Below, in pieces: positions 1 through 9,601 of a DNA stretch of 64,000 bases. Every line of letters starts with the position of its first letter. Position 1 is the stretch's first letter. The stretch is from Shewanella sp. NIFS-20-20 (GTDB lineage: Bacteria > Pseudomonadota > Gammaproteobacteria > Enterobacterales > Shewanellaceae). Below the pieces are notes generated by a model. The model had not been told where the DNA came from. It saw only the letters and a list, made by a program, of their open reading frames with translations, and searched no databases. The translations under genes were made by a program, and so were the position numbers. Location of the stretch: positions 1 to 64,000 of the forward strand of contig NZ_JAHUTT010000003.1 of assembly GCF_019209865.1 (NCBI RefSeq), in the 5' to 3' direction.

Positions 1-94
1 TAATGCGAGACAGTTCAAGCTTGATGGGAAACGGGATAGGGCCTATCCACGTGCGTTAAAAATGAGTAAAAACAAGTATCCCATTAAGTCTAAG

Positions 95-126
95 AAAAAT
101 GCCGTTCACACTAAGTGAACGGCATT
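95..126 (-). terminator. Rho-independent terminator of dcp
   Basis: On the minus strand a 12-bp perfect stem (arms 98-109 and 115-126, 5-nt loop) is followed by a run of T. It lies just past the stop codon of the peptidase gene that ends at 160. Confidence 0.8.
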
Positions 127-159
127 AGCCTGAGGCCGGTTTTTTGATAACGAGAAGTA

Positions 160-2325
160 TTACTTGGCTAATAAGCCGCGACTGCGAAGTAAGGGTTCAA
201 TGCCAGCTTCTTTGCCCCTAAACTGCTGATATAACGCCATCGGATCGGCACTGCCGCCTTGAGATAGGATGTTATCGCGAAAGGCTTTGGCGGTTTTTGG
301 ATCAAAAATGCCATTTTCTTTGAAGGCCTCAAAGGCGTCGGCGCCTAGGATATCTGACCATAAATAGCTGTAATATCCCGCGGAGTAGCCACCGGAGAAG
401 ATGTGCGAGAAATACGTGCTGCGATATCTTGGGACTATTTCTTCAATCAGTCCCATATTGGCCAGCGACGCTGCCTCAAATTTAGCGGCATCTTGCGGGG
501 TGGTATCTGTCAAGGTATGCCAATCGAGATCGAGCTTAGTGGCCGCCATGTATTCAACGGTAGCAAAGCCTTGATTAAACTTACTGGCGGCTTGAATTTT
601 TTCCACCAATGCCGTTGGGATCACCTCTCCGGTCTGGTAATGCTTAGCAAATTGCGCTAATACTTCAGGCTGTGTCATCCAGTTTTCCATGACTTGCGAT
701 GGAAACTCCACATAATCGCGCGGCACGGCCGTCCCGGCTTGCGAGCGATATTGTACATTTGACAACATGCCATGCAGGGCGTGACCAAACTCATGGAACA
801 AGGTGCTGGCTTCATCAAAGGTTAATAGGCTGGGCTCGCCAGCGGCGCCCTTAGGATAGTTAAGGACATTGACAATAATGGGTACTGAAGTTTCGCCATT
901 CATTTGATACTGAGGGCGATACGCATTCATCCATGCGCCACCACGCTTTGAGTCTCTGACAAAATAATCGCCCATGAAAATAGCCAATAACTTGCCGTCG
1001 TTATCAAATACTTCAAAAGTGCGGACATCAGGGTGATATTTAGGCAAGTCATCGCGTTCTTTGACCGTGATCCCAAAGAGTTTATTGGCGGTATAGAACA
1101 CCCCGTTTAATGTATTTTCTAATGAGAAATAGGGGCGCGTATCTTGCTCATTAAAGTCATATTTAGCCACCCGAATTTTATCGGCGTAGTAATCCCAATC
1201 CCAAGCTTGTAAGTTAAAATCTTGGCCTTGTTGATCAATCAATGCTTGCATGGTGGCCACTTCTGCTTGCGCTTGCCCTAAGGCCGCAGGCCATACTTTG
1301 TTCAGCAGTTCATACACATTTTCAGGTGTTTTGGCCGTTCTTTCTTCTAAGACCAAGTGTGCGTGGGTTGGGTAACCTAATAAGGCGGCACGTTCGGCTC
1401 TGAGTGCCGCCATTTTAGCTAATATCTGCTTGTTATCATTTGCATTATTGTTATTGCCGCGCTGGATGTAAGCGTTAAAGATTTGCTTTCGTAGCTCGCG
1501 ATTGTCGGCATAGGTTAAGAAGGGCGTGATTGATGGGCGCTGGGTGGTGAAGACCCATTTGCCATCATAGCCTTTTTGTTTGGCGGTGGCAGCCGCGGTG
1601 GCAATTACATCGGCAGGCAGACCGGATAAGTCGGCTTCATCAGTGATCACCAATTCATAGGCATTGGTTTCTGCCAATAAGTTATCGCCAAATTCTAAGC
1701 TTAATTTGCCGATGGCTTCGTTGAGTTGGCGTAAGGTATTTTTGTCTTGCTCACTGAGGTTCGCGCCGCCACGCACAAAGCTCTGATAAGTATCAGATAA
1801 TAACTTTTGTTGGGCGGGTGACAGTGTCGCTTTGTCTGGGCTGTTATAGACGGCTTTCACACGTTGGAATAACTTATCATTGAGCATGATGTCATCATAG
1901 GCTGCGGATAACATCGGCGAGACGTCTTTAGAAATTGCCCTGAGATCATCATTGGTATCGGCACTGGTTAAGTTAAAAAATACCCCTTGCACCTTGGCGA
2001 GTAAATTACCTGAAAACTCCATGGCTTCAATGGTATTGGCAAAGGTTGCTGGTTGGGGATTATTAATAATCGCGGCAATTTCCGCTTGCTGCTCGGCGAT
2101 ACCGCGTTCAAACGCTGGTAAGTAGTGGGCTGGCTTAATTTTGCTGAAATCAGGGATTTCTAAATAGGTATTGTACGGTGCAAAGAATGGATTGATGTCG
2201 GTGGCTTCCTGAGTTTGTGTATCACTGGCCACTGGTGTTTGCGTCACTTCAGTGGGGGCTTCTTGGCTACAGCCGCTCGCAAATATGGCAAGTGCGACGG
2301 CAGCGGCCAGATGAGTCATTTTCAT
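160..2325 (-). CDS. dcp: M3 family peptidyl-dipeptidase, lipoprotein
   Basis: A zinc metallopeptidase of the thimet oligopeptidase/Dcp family (M3A) that removes C-terminal dipeptides from oligopeptides. The zinc motif HEFGH lies at residues 511-515, and the downstream Glu helix (VEFPSQVMENW) fits the third ligand. The length of 721 residues is normal for the family. The N-terminus is a lipoprotein signal with a lipobox ending ASGC at about residue 19, so the enzyme is probably anchored in the envelope, unlike the cytoplasmic Dcp of E. coli; this resembles the periplasmic Dcp lipoproteins of Shewanella and Xanthomonas. It appears to be a single-gene unit with its own terminator. Naming it Dcp rather than oligopeptidase A rests on the lipoprotein signal and overall sequence. 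Confidence 0.9.
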   Translation of the reverse strand: MKMTHLAAAVALAIFASGCSQEAPTEVTQTPVASDTQTQEATDINPFFAPYNTYLEIPDFSKIKPAHYLPAFERGIAEQQAEIAAIINNPQPATFANTIEAMEFSGNLLAKVQGVFFNLTSADTNDDLRAISKDVSPMLSAAYDDIMLNDKLFQRVKAVYNSPDKATLSPAQQKLLSDTYQSFVRGGANLSEQDKNTLRQLNEAIGKLSLEFGDNLLAETNAYELVITDEADLSGLPADVIATAAATAKQKGYDGKWVFTTQRPSITPFLTYADNRELRKQIFNAYIQRGNNNNANDNKQILAKMAALRAERAALLGYPTHAHLVLEERTAKTPENVYELLNKVWPAALGQAQAEVATMQALIDQQGQDFNLQAWDWDYYADKIRVAKYDFNEQDTRPYFSLENTLNGVFYTANKLFGITVKERDDLPKYHPDVRTFEVFDNDGKLLAIFMGDYFVRDSKRGGAWMNAYRPQYQMNGETSVPIIVNVLNYPKGAAGEPSLLTFDEASTLFHEFGHALHGMLSNVQYRSQAGTAVPRDYVEFPSQVMENWMTQPEVLAQFAKHYQTGEVIPTALVEKIQAASKFNQGFATVEYMAATKLDLDWHTLTDTTPQDAAKFEAASLANMGLIEEIVPRYRSTYFSHIFSGGYSAGYYSYLWSDILGADAFEAFKENGIFDPKTAKAFRDNILSQGGSADPMALYQQFRGKEAGIEPLLRSRGLLAK

Positions 2326-2439
2326 TGGATGTCCTTAATTTTCTTGATGACGTTGTTAGAATTGATAGTTGAAGTGGTGTTGTCACTTCTGTGCAACAAA
2401 GTTATCACAGCAGGGCGGGACTGGCTAATAATCAGCCAT

Positions 2440-2462
2440 AAAAAGGCCGGTATTACCCGGCC
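2440..2462 (-). terminator. Terminator of ggt
   Basis: A GC-rich stem GGCCGG/CCGGCC (2445-2450 with 2457-2462) is followed on the minus strand by TTTTT. It sits 24 nt past the ggt stop codon. Confidence 0.8.
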
Positions 2463-2485
2463 AGTAGAGATATTGCCAACAATGA

Positions 2486-4270
2486 CTAATGGCCAGCGGT
2501 TAATGAGCCTGGGCGGCGAGGATCGGAACTGCCATACCAACCGTCAAGGGTACGCATGATTGATTGGGTACTGCCCATGGCATTTTGTACTTTAACCTTG
2601 TGTCCCTTGGCTTCTAATAATTTTAAAGTGTCGAGATTAATCGAGCGTTCGACTCGTAATTCATCGGGAAGCCATTGATGATGAATGCGACCAGCTAAAG
2701 TAGCCTCGGCAATATTAAGCTGATAATCAATCACATTGGTGATGATTTGGAGCGTGGTTGAGATAATGCGTGAGCCACCGGGAGTGCCGGTGACTAAATA
2801 GACTTGGTTATCTTTCAAGACGATGGTGGGGCTCATTGAACTTAATGGCCGTTTTCTCGGGGCAACCGCATTAGCCTCACCACCAATTAAGCCATAGCCA
2901 TTAGGGACCCCAGCCTTGGCGGAAAAATCATCCATTTCATTATTGAGTAGTATGCCAGTGCCAGCCGCCACTAAGCCCGAACCATAACTGAAATTAAGGG
3001 TATAGGTATTGGACACCGCATTACCCCATTGATCCACCACCGAATAATGGGTTGTTTGCGGACTTTCGTACTGAAGTTCGGCGCCGGGTTTAATTTCGGC
3101 CGAGGCCCTGGCAGTATCTTTAATGCTGTTGGCCAATCGTTGCGCGTAGGGTTTGGCGATTAGGGCTTGGGTAGGCACCGGGTAAAAATCGGGGTCGCCT
3201 AAATACTCACTACGATCGGCGTAGGCTAATTTCATTGTCTCTGTGAATAAGTGCAAGCTCGCGGCACTATTATGTCCAAGCTCAGCTAAAGGAAAATGTT
3301 CCAGTGTATTGAGCATTTGAATAATATGGATCCCACCTGAGGACGGCGGCGGCATTGAAATGACACGATAGCCGCGATAATTACCCTCGACAGCATCACG
3401 CTCAACGACTTGGTAGGATTGCATATCTTCAAGCGTTAAGATCCCGCCGGCCTCGGTGACGGCAGCGACAATGTTATCGGCAGTTTCGCCTTGATAAAAC
3501 CCCGCAACGCCTTTATTGGCGATGAGTCGTAAACTATGAGCTAGCTCGGGTTGTTGCAATATAGCGCCGGGGGCAAAGGCATCGCCATTGGCTTGATAAA
3601 AAATGGCATTGGTGCTTGGCCAGCGACTGAGCCTAGGCTGGAGATCGCTTAAAGATTGGGCGAGGTCATAGGTTACCTCTATGCCATCTTGGGCAAGCGC
3701 AATGGCGGGGGCCATCACTTGTTTTGGCGTCATGGTGCCATACTTTTCCAGCGCACTCAGTAAGCCCATCACAGTGCCAGGGACCCCGACCGCTAAGCCA
3801 TGTTGTCTCGACCATTGCTTGTTGACTTCACCGTTATCACCAATAAATAAATCTTTATGGGCTTTTGCCGGCGCCATTTCACGGTAGTCAATGGCGATGG
3901 TTTTTTGCTTATCCGCTAAATACACCAGCATAAAACCGCCTCCGCCAATATTACCGGCTCTGGGCAACGTGACCGCGAGGGCAAAACCTGTGGCCACGGC
4001 CGCATCTACGGCATTGCCACCTTGCTTTAATATGTCGACTCCAATTTGGGTTGCTAAGGCTTCTTGACTGGCGACCATGCCATGCCGTGCCCATTGCGGT
4101 TGAGCTGTCGCTTGGTGTTCATAAATAGAGGTCGTCGTTGGGGAGTCGGCGTAAACAGAGCCAGTCGATAAGAGTAACATCAGCAGGAATGACGCGTTCC
4201 ACCAAGGGGTGATGCCTAGGCCCGGCACAGCGTGGCAGGAACGATTAAGAGTTGTTGACTGTAACGGCAC
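2486..4270 (-). CDS. ggt: gamma-glutamyltransferase
   Basis: A periplasmic N-terminal-nucleophile hydrolase that cleaves glutathione and other gamma-glutamyl compounds and can transfer the glutamyl group. It is made as a proenzyme that self-cleaves before a Thr. The TTHYSVV motif puts that Thr at residue 406, followed by the conserved GNAVSNTYTLN and LLNNEMDDFS segments of the small subunit; the PLSSMSP substrate-binding motif is also present. The N-terminus has a hydrophobic signal segment ending around SVYA. The start is GTG at 4270, preceded by AAGG at a 7-nt spacing. The gene is divergent from its neighbour at 4321 with only 50 bp between them. The 594-residue length is normal. Confidence 0.93.
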   Translation of the reverse strand: MPLQSTTLNRSCHAVPGLGITPWWNASFLLMLLLSTGSVYADSPTTTSIYEHQATAQPQWARHGMVASQEALATQIGVDILKQGGNAVDAAVATGFALAVTLPRAGNIGGGGFMLVYLADKQKTIAIDYREMAPAKAHKDLFIGDNGEVNKQWSRQHGLAVGVPGTVMGLLSALEKYGTMTPKQVMAPAIALAQDGIEVTYDLAQSLSDLQPRLSRWPSTNAIFYQANGDAFAPGAILQQPELAHSLRLIANKGVAGFYQGETADNIVAAVTEAGGILTLEDMQSYQVVERDAVEGNYRGYRVISMPPPSSGGIHIIQMLNTLEHFPLAELGHNSAASLHLFTETMKLAYADRSEYLGDPDFYPVPTQALIAKPYAQRLANSIKDTARASAEIKPGAELQYESPQTTHYSVVDQWGNAVSNTYTLNFSYGSGLVAAGTGILLNNEMDDFSAKAGVPNGYGLIGGEANAVAPRKRPLSSMSPTIVLKDNQVYLVTGTPGGSRIISTTLQIITNVIDYQLNIAEATLAGRIHHQWLPDELRVERSINLDTLKLLEAKGHKVKVQNAMGSTQSIMRTLDGWYGSSDPRRPGSLTAGH

Positions 4271-4320
4271 AATGCTACCTTAATGTTGTTATTGTTAGTA
4301 AGCACTCAATGTGCCGTTAA

Positions 4321-5562
4321 ATGATAGGGATTGCAACTGTGAAGCCATCAACGATAGCCCGTCTGCCCAGTGGCGCCAATGGCGAGTTAGCACTCAGTGT
4401 GCATGAACATCAGGACATCACTGCCATTGATGCTTGCGATTGGGATCGCTTAATGGACGATGCTGGGCTAGCTAACCCTTTTAATTGCCATGGGTTTTTA
4501 TCGTTACTTGAGCGCAGCGGCGCGGTAGGTAATCACAGCGGCTGGCGCAGTTGTCATTGGTCAGTCGAACTCGATGGTCGAGTTGTGGCAGTGATGCCCC
4601 TGTATATAAAAGCTCACTCCTATGGGGAGTATGTGTTTGATTTTTCATGGGCTCAAGCCTACAAACAGCAGGGATTAGACTATTACCCTAAGCTATTAAC
4701 CGCGATTCCGTTTACCCCAATTTCGGGCACGCGATTAGGGCTATGTTCGCGACTCGATAGTCAGCAAAAGTCACAAGTGCTTGACATAGTGATGGCCACC
4801 ATCGCCAGTCGTTTGACTCGCGGAGTGTCATCCTGGCATGCCTTAGGGATCCCGGAATCACAAGCCATGTCATGGCAACAACGGTATTCAGGGGTCATGA
4901 GACAGACGGCGCAATTTCATTGGTTTAATGATCAATACGCAGATTTTGATGACTTCTTAGCGCGCTTAACGGCGGGCAAACGTAAAACGATTCGTAAAGA
5001 GCGGCGCCAGATCGCAAGCTACGGCTTATCGTTTCGATTTTTAACCGCAGACGCGATAGAGCCACAGCATTGGCAAGGGTTTTATGCGTGTTATCAGCAC
5101 ACTTATTTAAAGTTATCTGGTCATCAAGGCTATTTGCCTTGGGCTTTTTTTGAGGGCCTAGGTCAGTTGTCACTGGAGGTCATGTTATTGGTGGCCGAAG
5201 ACAGTGACAAAGCTATGGTGGCCTCGGCGTTATATTTTCGCGATGAGGAGACCTTATATGGCCGCTATTGGGGCTGTTTGCAAGAGTTGCCCCTGTTGCA
5301 CTTTGAAATGTGTCTCTATCAGGGAATGGATTACTGCATTGAGCAGCGGTTAGCTTGTTTTAATGCGGGGGCTCAAGGCGAGCATAAGTTACTGCGTGGT
5401 TTTGAACCGGTATTGATGTATTCCTATCATCGCCTTGAAACCTCCATACTCAGTGCTGCCATCACTCGCTATTGCCACGATGAACGGCAGCAAGTGGACC
5501 ATTATGTCGCTCAAGCGAGGTTATGTTTGCCCTACAAAGAGGCTGGCAATCACCGCGCTTGA
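4321..5562 (+). CDS. COG3146/DUF482 GNAT-fold acyltransferase-like protein
   Basis: A 413-residue protein of the COG3146 family, annotated elsewhere as a peptidoglycan-biosynthesis or GNAT-family protein. Its fold is related to the FemABX aminoacyl transferases. Visible family signs are the W-x-R-L-M-D-like N-terminus, the basic TAGKRKTIRKERRQ stretch near residue 220 and the YGRYWGC segment near residue 315. The substrate is unknown. The ATG at 4321 has no ribosome site, whereas GTG at 4339 has AGGG 9 nt before it, so the protein may be six residues shorter. It diverges from ggt across a 50-bp shared promoter region; a functional link is possible but not shown. Confidence 0.75.
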   Translation: MIGIATVKPSTIARLPSGANGELALSVHEHQDITAIDACDWDRLMDDAGLANPFNCHGFLSLLERSGAVGNHSGWRSCHWSVELDGRVVAVMPLYIKAHSYGEYVFDFSWAQAYKQQGLDYYPKLLTAIPFTPISGTRLGLCSRLDSQQKSQVLDIVMATIASRLTRGVSSWHALGIPESQAMSWQQRYSGVMRQTAQFHWFNDQYADFDDFLARLTAGKRKTIRKERRQIASYGLSFRFLTADAIEPQHWQGFYACYQHTYLKLSGHQGYLPWAFFEGLGQLSLEVMLLVAEDSDKAMVASALYFRDEETLYGRYWGCLQELPLLHFEMCLYQGMDYCIEQRLACFNAGAQGEHKLLRGFEPVLMYSYHRLETSILSAAITRYCHDERQQVDHYVAQARLCLPYKEAGNHRA

Positions 5563-5571
5563 GCACCTAGC

Positions 5572-6204
5572 TTAGCCAAACGCTAGCCATAGGCCGACAA
5601 ATAGCATCAGACTGCCGGCAATGCGGTTGAGCAGTTTAATGTTATTACCTTGGCTTAAAAAGATTTTTAAGGTTCTGCCACCACTGGCATATAGCATCAT
5701 ACACACAAACTCAGACACTAAAATAATCGCTATTAATGCGATCAATTGTGGCGGCATAGGCGATTGCGGGTTAATAAAAGGCGGTAAGAGTGACACCATA
5801 AATGCCCAACCTTTAGGATTCGCGATCGCCGTCCCGAACCCTTGCGTTAACAAGGTATAGCGGCTCACGTTTTTGTCAGTATCGGCCACTATTGCCATGC
5901 TGCCACGGCTGCGCCACATATTGATCCCGACATAAATCAAATACGCTCCGCCAATCCATTTCAGCAGCGAAAATACTTGAGGGTAGTTGAGCATCAAGCT
6001 CGCAACGCCCATGACGGCGGCAATCGCGACTAAGGCAACGCCAACGAGTTCACCCAGCATCATCCATAAGGTTTTACGTACGCCAATACTCATGCCAAGT
6101 GTCATGGCTAAGGTCATGCATAACCCTGGGGTCACAGATACAAAAAAGAAAGTGGGAATAAATACGGCGAGCAGAGTGAAATCAGGCATAGTGGTCTTAA
6201 GCAA
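5572..6204 (-). CDS. LysE/RhtB family amino-acid exporter
   Basis: An inner-membrane exporter of the LysE/RhtB family, 210 residues with about six hydrophobic helices. The conserved N-terminal SVTPGLCMTLAMTLG segment matches the family's GPG/PGP region, and ANPKGWAFMVSLLPPF is the typical NPK motif near residue 130. The substrate (threonine, homoserine, leucine or other) cannot be told from sequence. It converges with the gene ending at 5562, 9 bp away. It is followed upstream on the same strand by hppD after a strong terminator, so it has its own promoter. Confidence 0.85.
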   Translation of the reverse strand: MLKTTMPDFTLLAVFIPTFFFVSVTPGLCMTLAMTLGMSIGVRKTLWMMLGELVGVALVAIAAVMGVASLMLNYPQVFSLLKWIGGAYLIYVGINMWRSRGSMAIVADTDKNVSRYTLLTQGFGTAIANPKGWAFMVSLLPPFINPQSPMPPQLIALIAIILVSEFVCMMLYASGGRTLKIFLSQGNNIKLLNRIAGSLMLFVGLWLAFG

Positions 6205-6235
6205 GAAAAGGTAGTGGATTTTACCTGTGAAGCGG

Positions 6236-6274
6236 TTGAAAAAAAACTGCTCATAACGAGGTTATAAGCAGTTT
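6236..6274 (-). terminator. Terminator of hppD
   Basis: A 14-bp stem with one G-T type mismatch (6244-6257 with 6261-6274, loop of 3) is followed on the minus strand by eight T. It separates hppD from the LysE-family gene. Confidence 0.85.
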
Positions 6275-6320
6275 GTGATATTGACCATCAGTCTATCGAT
6301 GTTGACCGGAGATGGGCAGG

Positions 6321-7361
6321 TTATAAAACGCCCCGGCGAACTTGATCGCGCTCAATCGACTCAAATAAGGCCTTAAAGTTACCTTCACCAAAGCCTAAGT
6401 TATTTTTACGTTGAATGATTTCAATAAAGATAGGACCAAACAGATTTTTGGTGAAGATCTGCAATAAATAGCCAGATTCATCGCCATCGACCAAAATTTG
6501 ATGCTGTTTAATTTTTTCTCTATCTTCCGTCACTTGCGGTAATTTCTCGAAGATGGTGTCGTAATACTCGGGAATGATATCTAAGGTACTGATCTTTGTT
6601 CCTTGCATTGCATCGAGAGAGGCGACGATATCCCGGCTTCGAAACGCCAAATGCTGCACGCCTGGACCATTGTATTCTTTAAGGTACTCATCAATTTGAT
6701 TATTGTTATCGCCTTTACCTTCGTTAATCGGAATACAGAAGCTGCCATCAGGTGAACGCAGGGCATAAGAGATCAATGCGGTTTGTACGCCGCTGATATC
6801 AAAGTAGCGCACCTCAGTGAAACCAAAAATATCTTTATAGAAATTGGCCCAATACTCCATGGTGCCTTTAAAGACATTGTTAGTGAGGTGGTCGACCTCG
6901 ATAAAGCCTTTGTCTGGCACAATGATAGGATCGGTTAGACTGACAAAGTCCGCATCATAAATCGTGCCTTTATCACCAAAAGTATCAATAAAGTAAATTA
7001 AGCTATCGCCAATGCCGTAAATCGCAGGATAGGGCAGGTCTGTTTGCTCCGCCGGCGCCGGTTTTGCGCCGCGAATAACGGCTTGCTCAAACGCAAAATT
7101 AGCGTCTTTGACCCGCCAGCCCATTGAACTAATCGCAGGGCCATGCGCCTGAGTAAACTCGGCACTAAATCCTTTTTTTGATTTATTTAGTAAGAAGTTA
7201 ATGTCGTTTTGGCGATAATAATAAATGTCTTGCTGTTGATGTTTTTTGAGCATTGAAAAACCAAAGTCAATAAACACTTGGTGCATAAAGTCGAGATCTG
7301 GGCTGGCAAATTCAGTAAATTCTATGCCCATTAAACCTAGAGGGTTAGTTGCGTTTGTCAT
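6321..7361 (-). CDS. hppD: 4-hydroxyphenylpyruvate dioxygenase
   Basis: An Fe(II) dioxygenase that turns 4-hydroxyphenylpyruvate into homogentisate, the second step of tyrosine catabolism. It has two vicinal-oxygen-chelate halves. The expected iron ligands are visible as the His in EVDHLTNNVF (about residue 156), the His in GPGVQHLAFRS (about 235) and the Glu in GPIFIEIIQRKN (about 314). The 346-residue length is normal for the bacterial enzyme. It is followed upstream by hmgA after 50 bp, so the two are probably one transcript, with a LysR gene divergent from hmgA. Homogentisate made in excess oxidises to the brown pigment pyomelanin known from Shewanella. Confidence 0.95.
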   Translation of the reverse strand: MTNATNPLGLMGIEFTEFASPDLDFMHQVFIDFGFSMLKKHQQQDIYYYRQNDINFLLNKSKKGFSAEFTQAHGPAISSMGWRVKDANFAFEQAVIRGAKPAPAEQTDLPYPAIYGIGDSLIYFIDTFGDKGTIYDADFVSLTDPIIVPDKGFIEVDHLTNNVFKGTMEYWANFYKDIFGFTEVRYFDISGVQTALISYALRSPDGSFCIPINEGKGDNNNQIDEYLKEYNGPGVQHLAFRSRDIVASLDAMQGTKISTLDIIPEYYDTIFEKLPQVTEDREKIKQHQILVDGDESGYLLQIFTKNLFGPIFIEIIQRKNNLGFGEGNFKALFESIERDQVRRGVL

Positions 7362-7411
7362 GTGAATAATCCTGTATCAAAAATGGGTAACTATGAATAA
7401 TCGACGGTGGC

Positions 7412-8569
7412 TCATTCAAGCCATGAACTCGGATAATCGGCTGCCATGCTGTGTTTGACGTGTTCAGTGAGTTTAAGCGCTGCAAACGTGTCAACCATGA
7501 CCGCATATTCTTGGGTGTCTTTTTTACCGATACTCGCTTCTGTCTTGCCGGGCTGCGGCCCATGAGCCACCCCTTTTTGATGCAAGGTGAGGTAGCCCGC
7601 TTCAATGCCTTTGCGGCTCATAAAGTCGCCATCGACGTAATATAAAACTTCATCACTGTCGATATTGTTGTGGAAATACGGGGCTGGGATCGCTTGGGGG
7701 TGAAAGTCATAGAGGCGTGGAACAAAGTTACATACCACAAAATTGTGGGCGGTAAATACCAGATGCTCTGAAGGCGGCAAATGAATTTTCCCGACTTTGG
7801 GGGCGTAATCTTGGATATTAAAGGCCCAAGGGTAGACATAGCCGTCCCAACCAACCAGATCAAATGGATGCCACTCAAGCAGGCTTTGTTGGTATTTATC
7901 ACCAAACTTACTGATCAAGCTAAACTCACCTTGCTCGACAATGGCGGCACTTAACTCGGGCGTGCGGATATCTCGCTCACAATAAGGGGCAGACTCCAGT
8001 AATTGGCCATATTCATTACGAAAGTGCTTAGGTATTTCGACCATGGACATGGATTCGATAATAAACAGCCTGACATCTTGATAGTCATCAAATTTCAATT
8101 GATAAGTCGTACCACGGGGCACCACCAGGTAGTCCCATTGCTTGACAGATAAGACCCCATACTCACTGAGCAGTTGCCCTTGCCCTTGATGTACGAAAAT
8201 AATTTCATCGGCATAGGCATTGCGATAGAAGTGATCGGTATCCTCAGTGACTTTAGCGCTGTACATGGCAACATCAGCGTTATAGAACAATTGATTGCGG
8301 GCTGAGAAGAAATGTCCAGGTCTATCTAGCACCCGTGAGTCCAATTTGTAATTTTGGATCAAGGCATTTTGCCAAGGTTGACCATGCTCAATATCAAATA
8401 TGCGATTTTCTAATAGTTTAGTGGGCATATTATGGTGATATTTATTTGAATAGATATTGGCAAAGCCATGGGTCGAAAACAGTTCTTCTCGATATAAGCC
8501 ACCCTCGGGCTTTTCAAAGATGATATGACGTTTACTCGGAATATCACCTTGCTTGATATAGGTCGGCAT
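7412..8569 (-). CDS. hmgA: homogentisate 1,2-dioxygenase (short form)
   Basis: A cupin-fold iron dioxygenase that opens the ring of homogentisate to maleylacetoacetate. At 385 residues it is shorter than the classical 430-445-residue enzyme. It keeps the expected C-terminal signs: SEHLVFTAHNFVVCNF, a DEVLYYVDGDF segment and HGPQPGKTEAS. The call rests partly on position, 50 bp upstream of hppD on the same strand. Maleylacetoacetate isomerase and fumarylacetoacetase are absent from the window, so the pathway must be finished by genes elsewhere. Start is ATG at 8569 with AAGG upstream. Confidence 0.87.
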   Translation of the reverse strand: MPTYIKQGDIPSKRHIIFEKPEGGLYREELFSTHGFANIYSNKYHHNMPTKLLENRIFDIEHGQPWQNALIQNYKLDSRVLDRPGHFFSARNQLFYNADVAMYSAKVTEDTDHFYRNAYADEIIFVHQGQGQLLSEYGVLSVKQWDYLVVPRGTTYQLKFDDYQDVRLFIIESMSMVEIPKHFRNEYGQLLESAPYCERDIRTPELSAAIVEQGEFSLISKFGDKYQQSLLEWHPFDLVGWDGYVYPWAFNIQDYAPKVGKIHLPPSEHLVFTAHNFVVCNFVPRLYDFHPQAIPAPYFHNNIDSDEVLYYVDGDFMSRKGIEAGYLTLHQKGVAHGPQPGKTEASIGKKDTQEYAVMVDTFAALKLTEHVKHSMAADYPSSWLE

Positions 8570-8692
8570 AAGGTTTCCTTGGATAAGCTTAGGTTGGCTA
8601 AATGTGATCCTGATAACAATTTAGTTGCTTGAATGAACAAAAAAAAGAATAATAAATTGCTCAACATAATCTAATTATTTGATGGAGTCGCC

Positions 8693-9601
8693 ATGAAAGT
8701 CGATATCGATGCTTTTCGCGTGTTAACTGTGTTAGTAGAGAAAGGCAGTTTTGCTGCGGCGGCTGAGTCGTTACATAAGGCGCAATCGGCGGTGAGTTAT
8801 CAAATTAAAAAATTAGAACAAGAGCTTGGGATCCAGTTATTAGATAGGAGTCAGTATCGGGCTCAGCTCACCCCTGAAGGTAAGGTGATCCTCAAGGAAG
8901 GCCAAAGGTTATTGCGCCAATGGGACAACATTCGCCAGTTAGCCAGTCGCTTTGGAGAGGGCTGGGAACCCAAATTAGAACTGGTGATCGACGGGGCTTT
9001 ACCGATGGAGCCGGTGATGACTGCGCTTAAACGTATGGCCGAGCATCAAGTGCCCACCAAAATCCAATTAAATATCGAATATCTTGGCGGGGTTCAACAC
9101 AGGTTTTTACGCGATAGTGCCGATGTCATGTTAGTCAAAGAGCTACACACGGGGCCTGAGTATCATGCGACACCTTTGCCGCAAGTCACCAGCGTATTAG
9201 TAGTGGCTGCCAGCCATGCTTTGGCTGTGAAGACCCAGGTCACATTGAGTGAGTTACAGCAGTTTGTTGAGTTGACCATTGAAGACTCATCTGGGATCAC
9301 AGGTTATCGAGACGATATGCAATTTGGCGGCGATAAAGTTTTTTATTTGTCCGATTTTATGATGAAAAAAAATGCCATCTTAAAAGGGTTAGGCTTTGGC
9401 TGGATGCCAGATTATTTAGTGGAACAACAACTGGCCTCTGCTGAGTTAGTCGAGGTGGATTTTATTGGGGGGTCGCGCTACCCCTTTATTCCGCAGTTGG
9501 TATGGAGCCAGCAGCGTCCGCTAGGGCGAGCTGGGCAGCTATTTACCCAATTGCTACTGGAAGAATGTGGAAATTCATTTGAACACTCACCTTTGGGTTA
9601 A
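8693..9601 (+). CDS. LysR-family transcriptional regulator beside hmgA-hppD
   Basis: A 302-residue LysR-type regulator. The N-terminal winged helix-turn-helix is clear (FAAAAESLHKAQSAVSYQIKKLEQELGI, residues 18-45), followed by a substrate-binding-like sensor domain. It is divergent from hmgA across 120 bp, the usual LysR arrangement, so it probably controls hmgA-hppD in response to a pathway compound; this is inference from position. Start ATG has GGAG 5 nt before it. A run of eight A inside the codons near 9365 is a possible slippage site. Its stop codon overlaps that of the convergent EVE gene by four bases. Confidence 0.88.
   Translation: MKVDIDAFRVLTVLVEKGSFAAAAESLHKAQSAVSYQIKKLEQELGIQLLDRSQYRAQLTPEGKVILKEGQRLLRQWDNIRQLASRFGEGWEPKLELVIDGALPMEPVMTALKRMAEHQVPTKIQLNIEYLGGVQHRFLRDSADVMLVKELHTGPEYHATPLPQVTSVLVVAASHALAVKTQVTLSELQQFVELTIEDSSGITGYRDDMQFGGDKVFYLSDFMMKKNAILKGLGFGWMPDYLVEQQLASAELVEVDFIGGSRYPFIPQLVWSQQRPLGRAGQLFTQLLLEECGNSFEHSPLG

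Noticed and set aside
2215..2559. ORFs crossing the dcp-ggt spacer on either strand
   Set aside because: They cover the ggt terminator and parts of two genes read in other frames.
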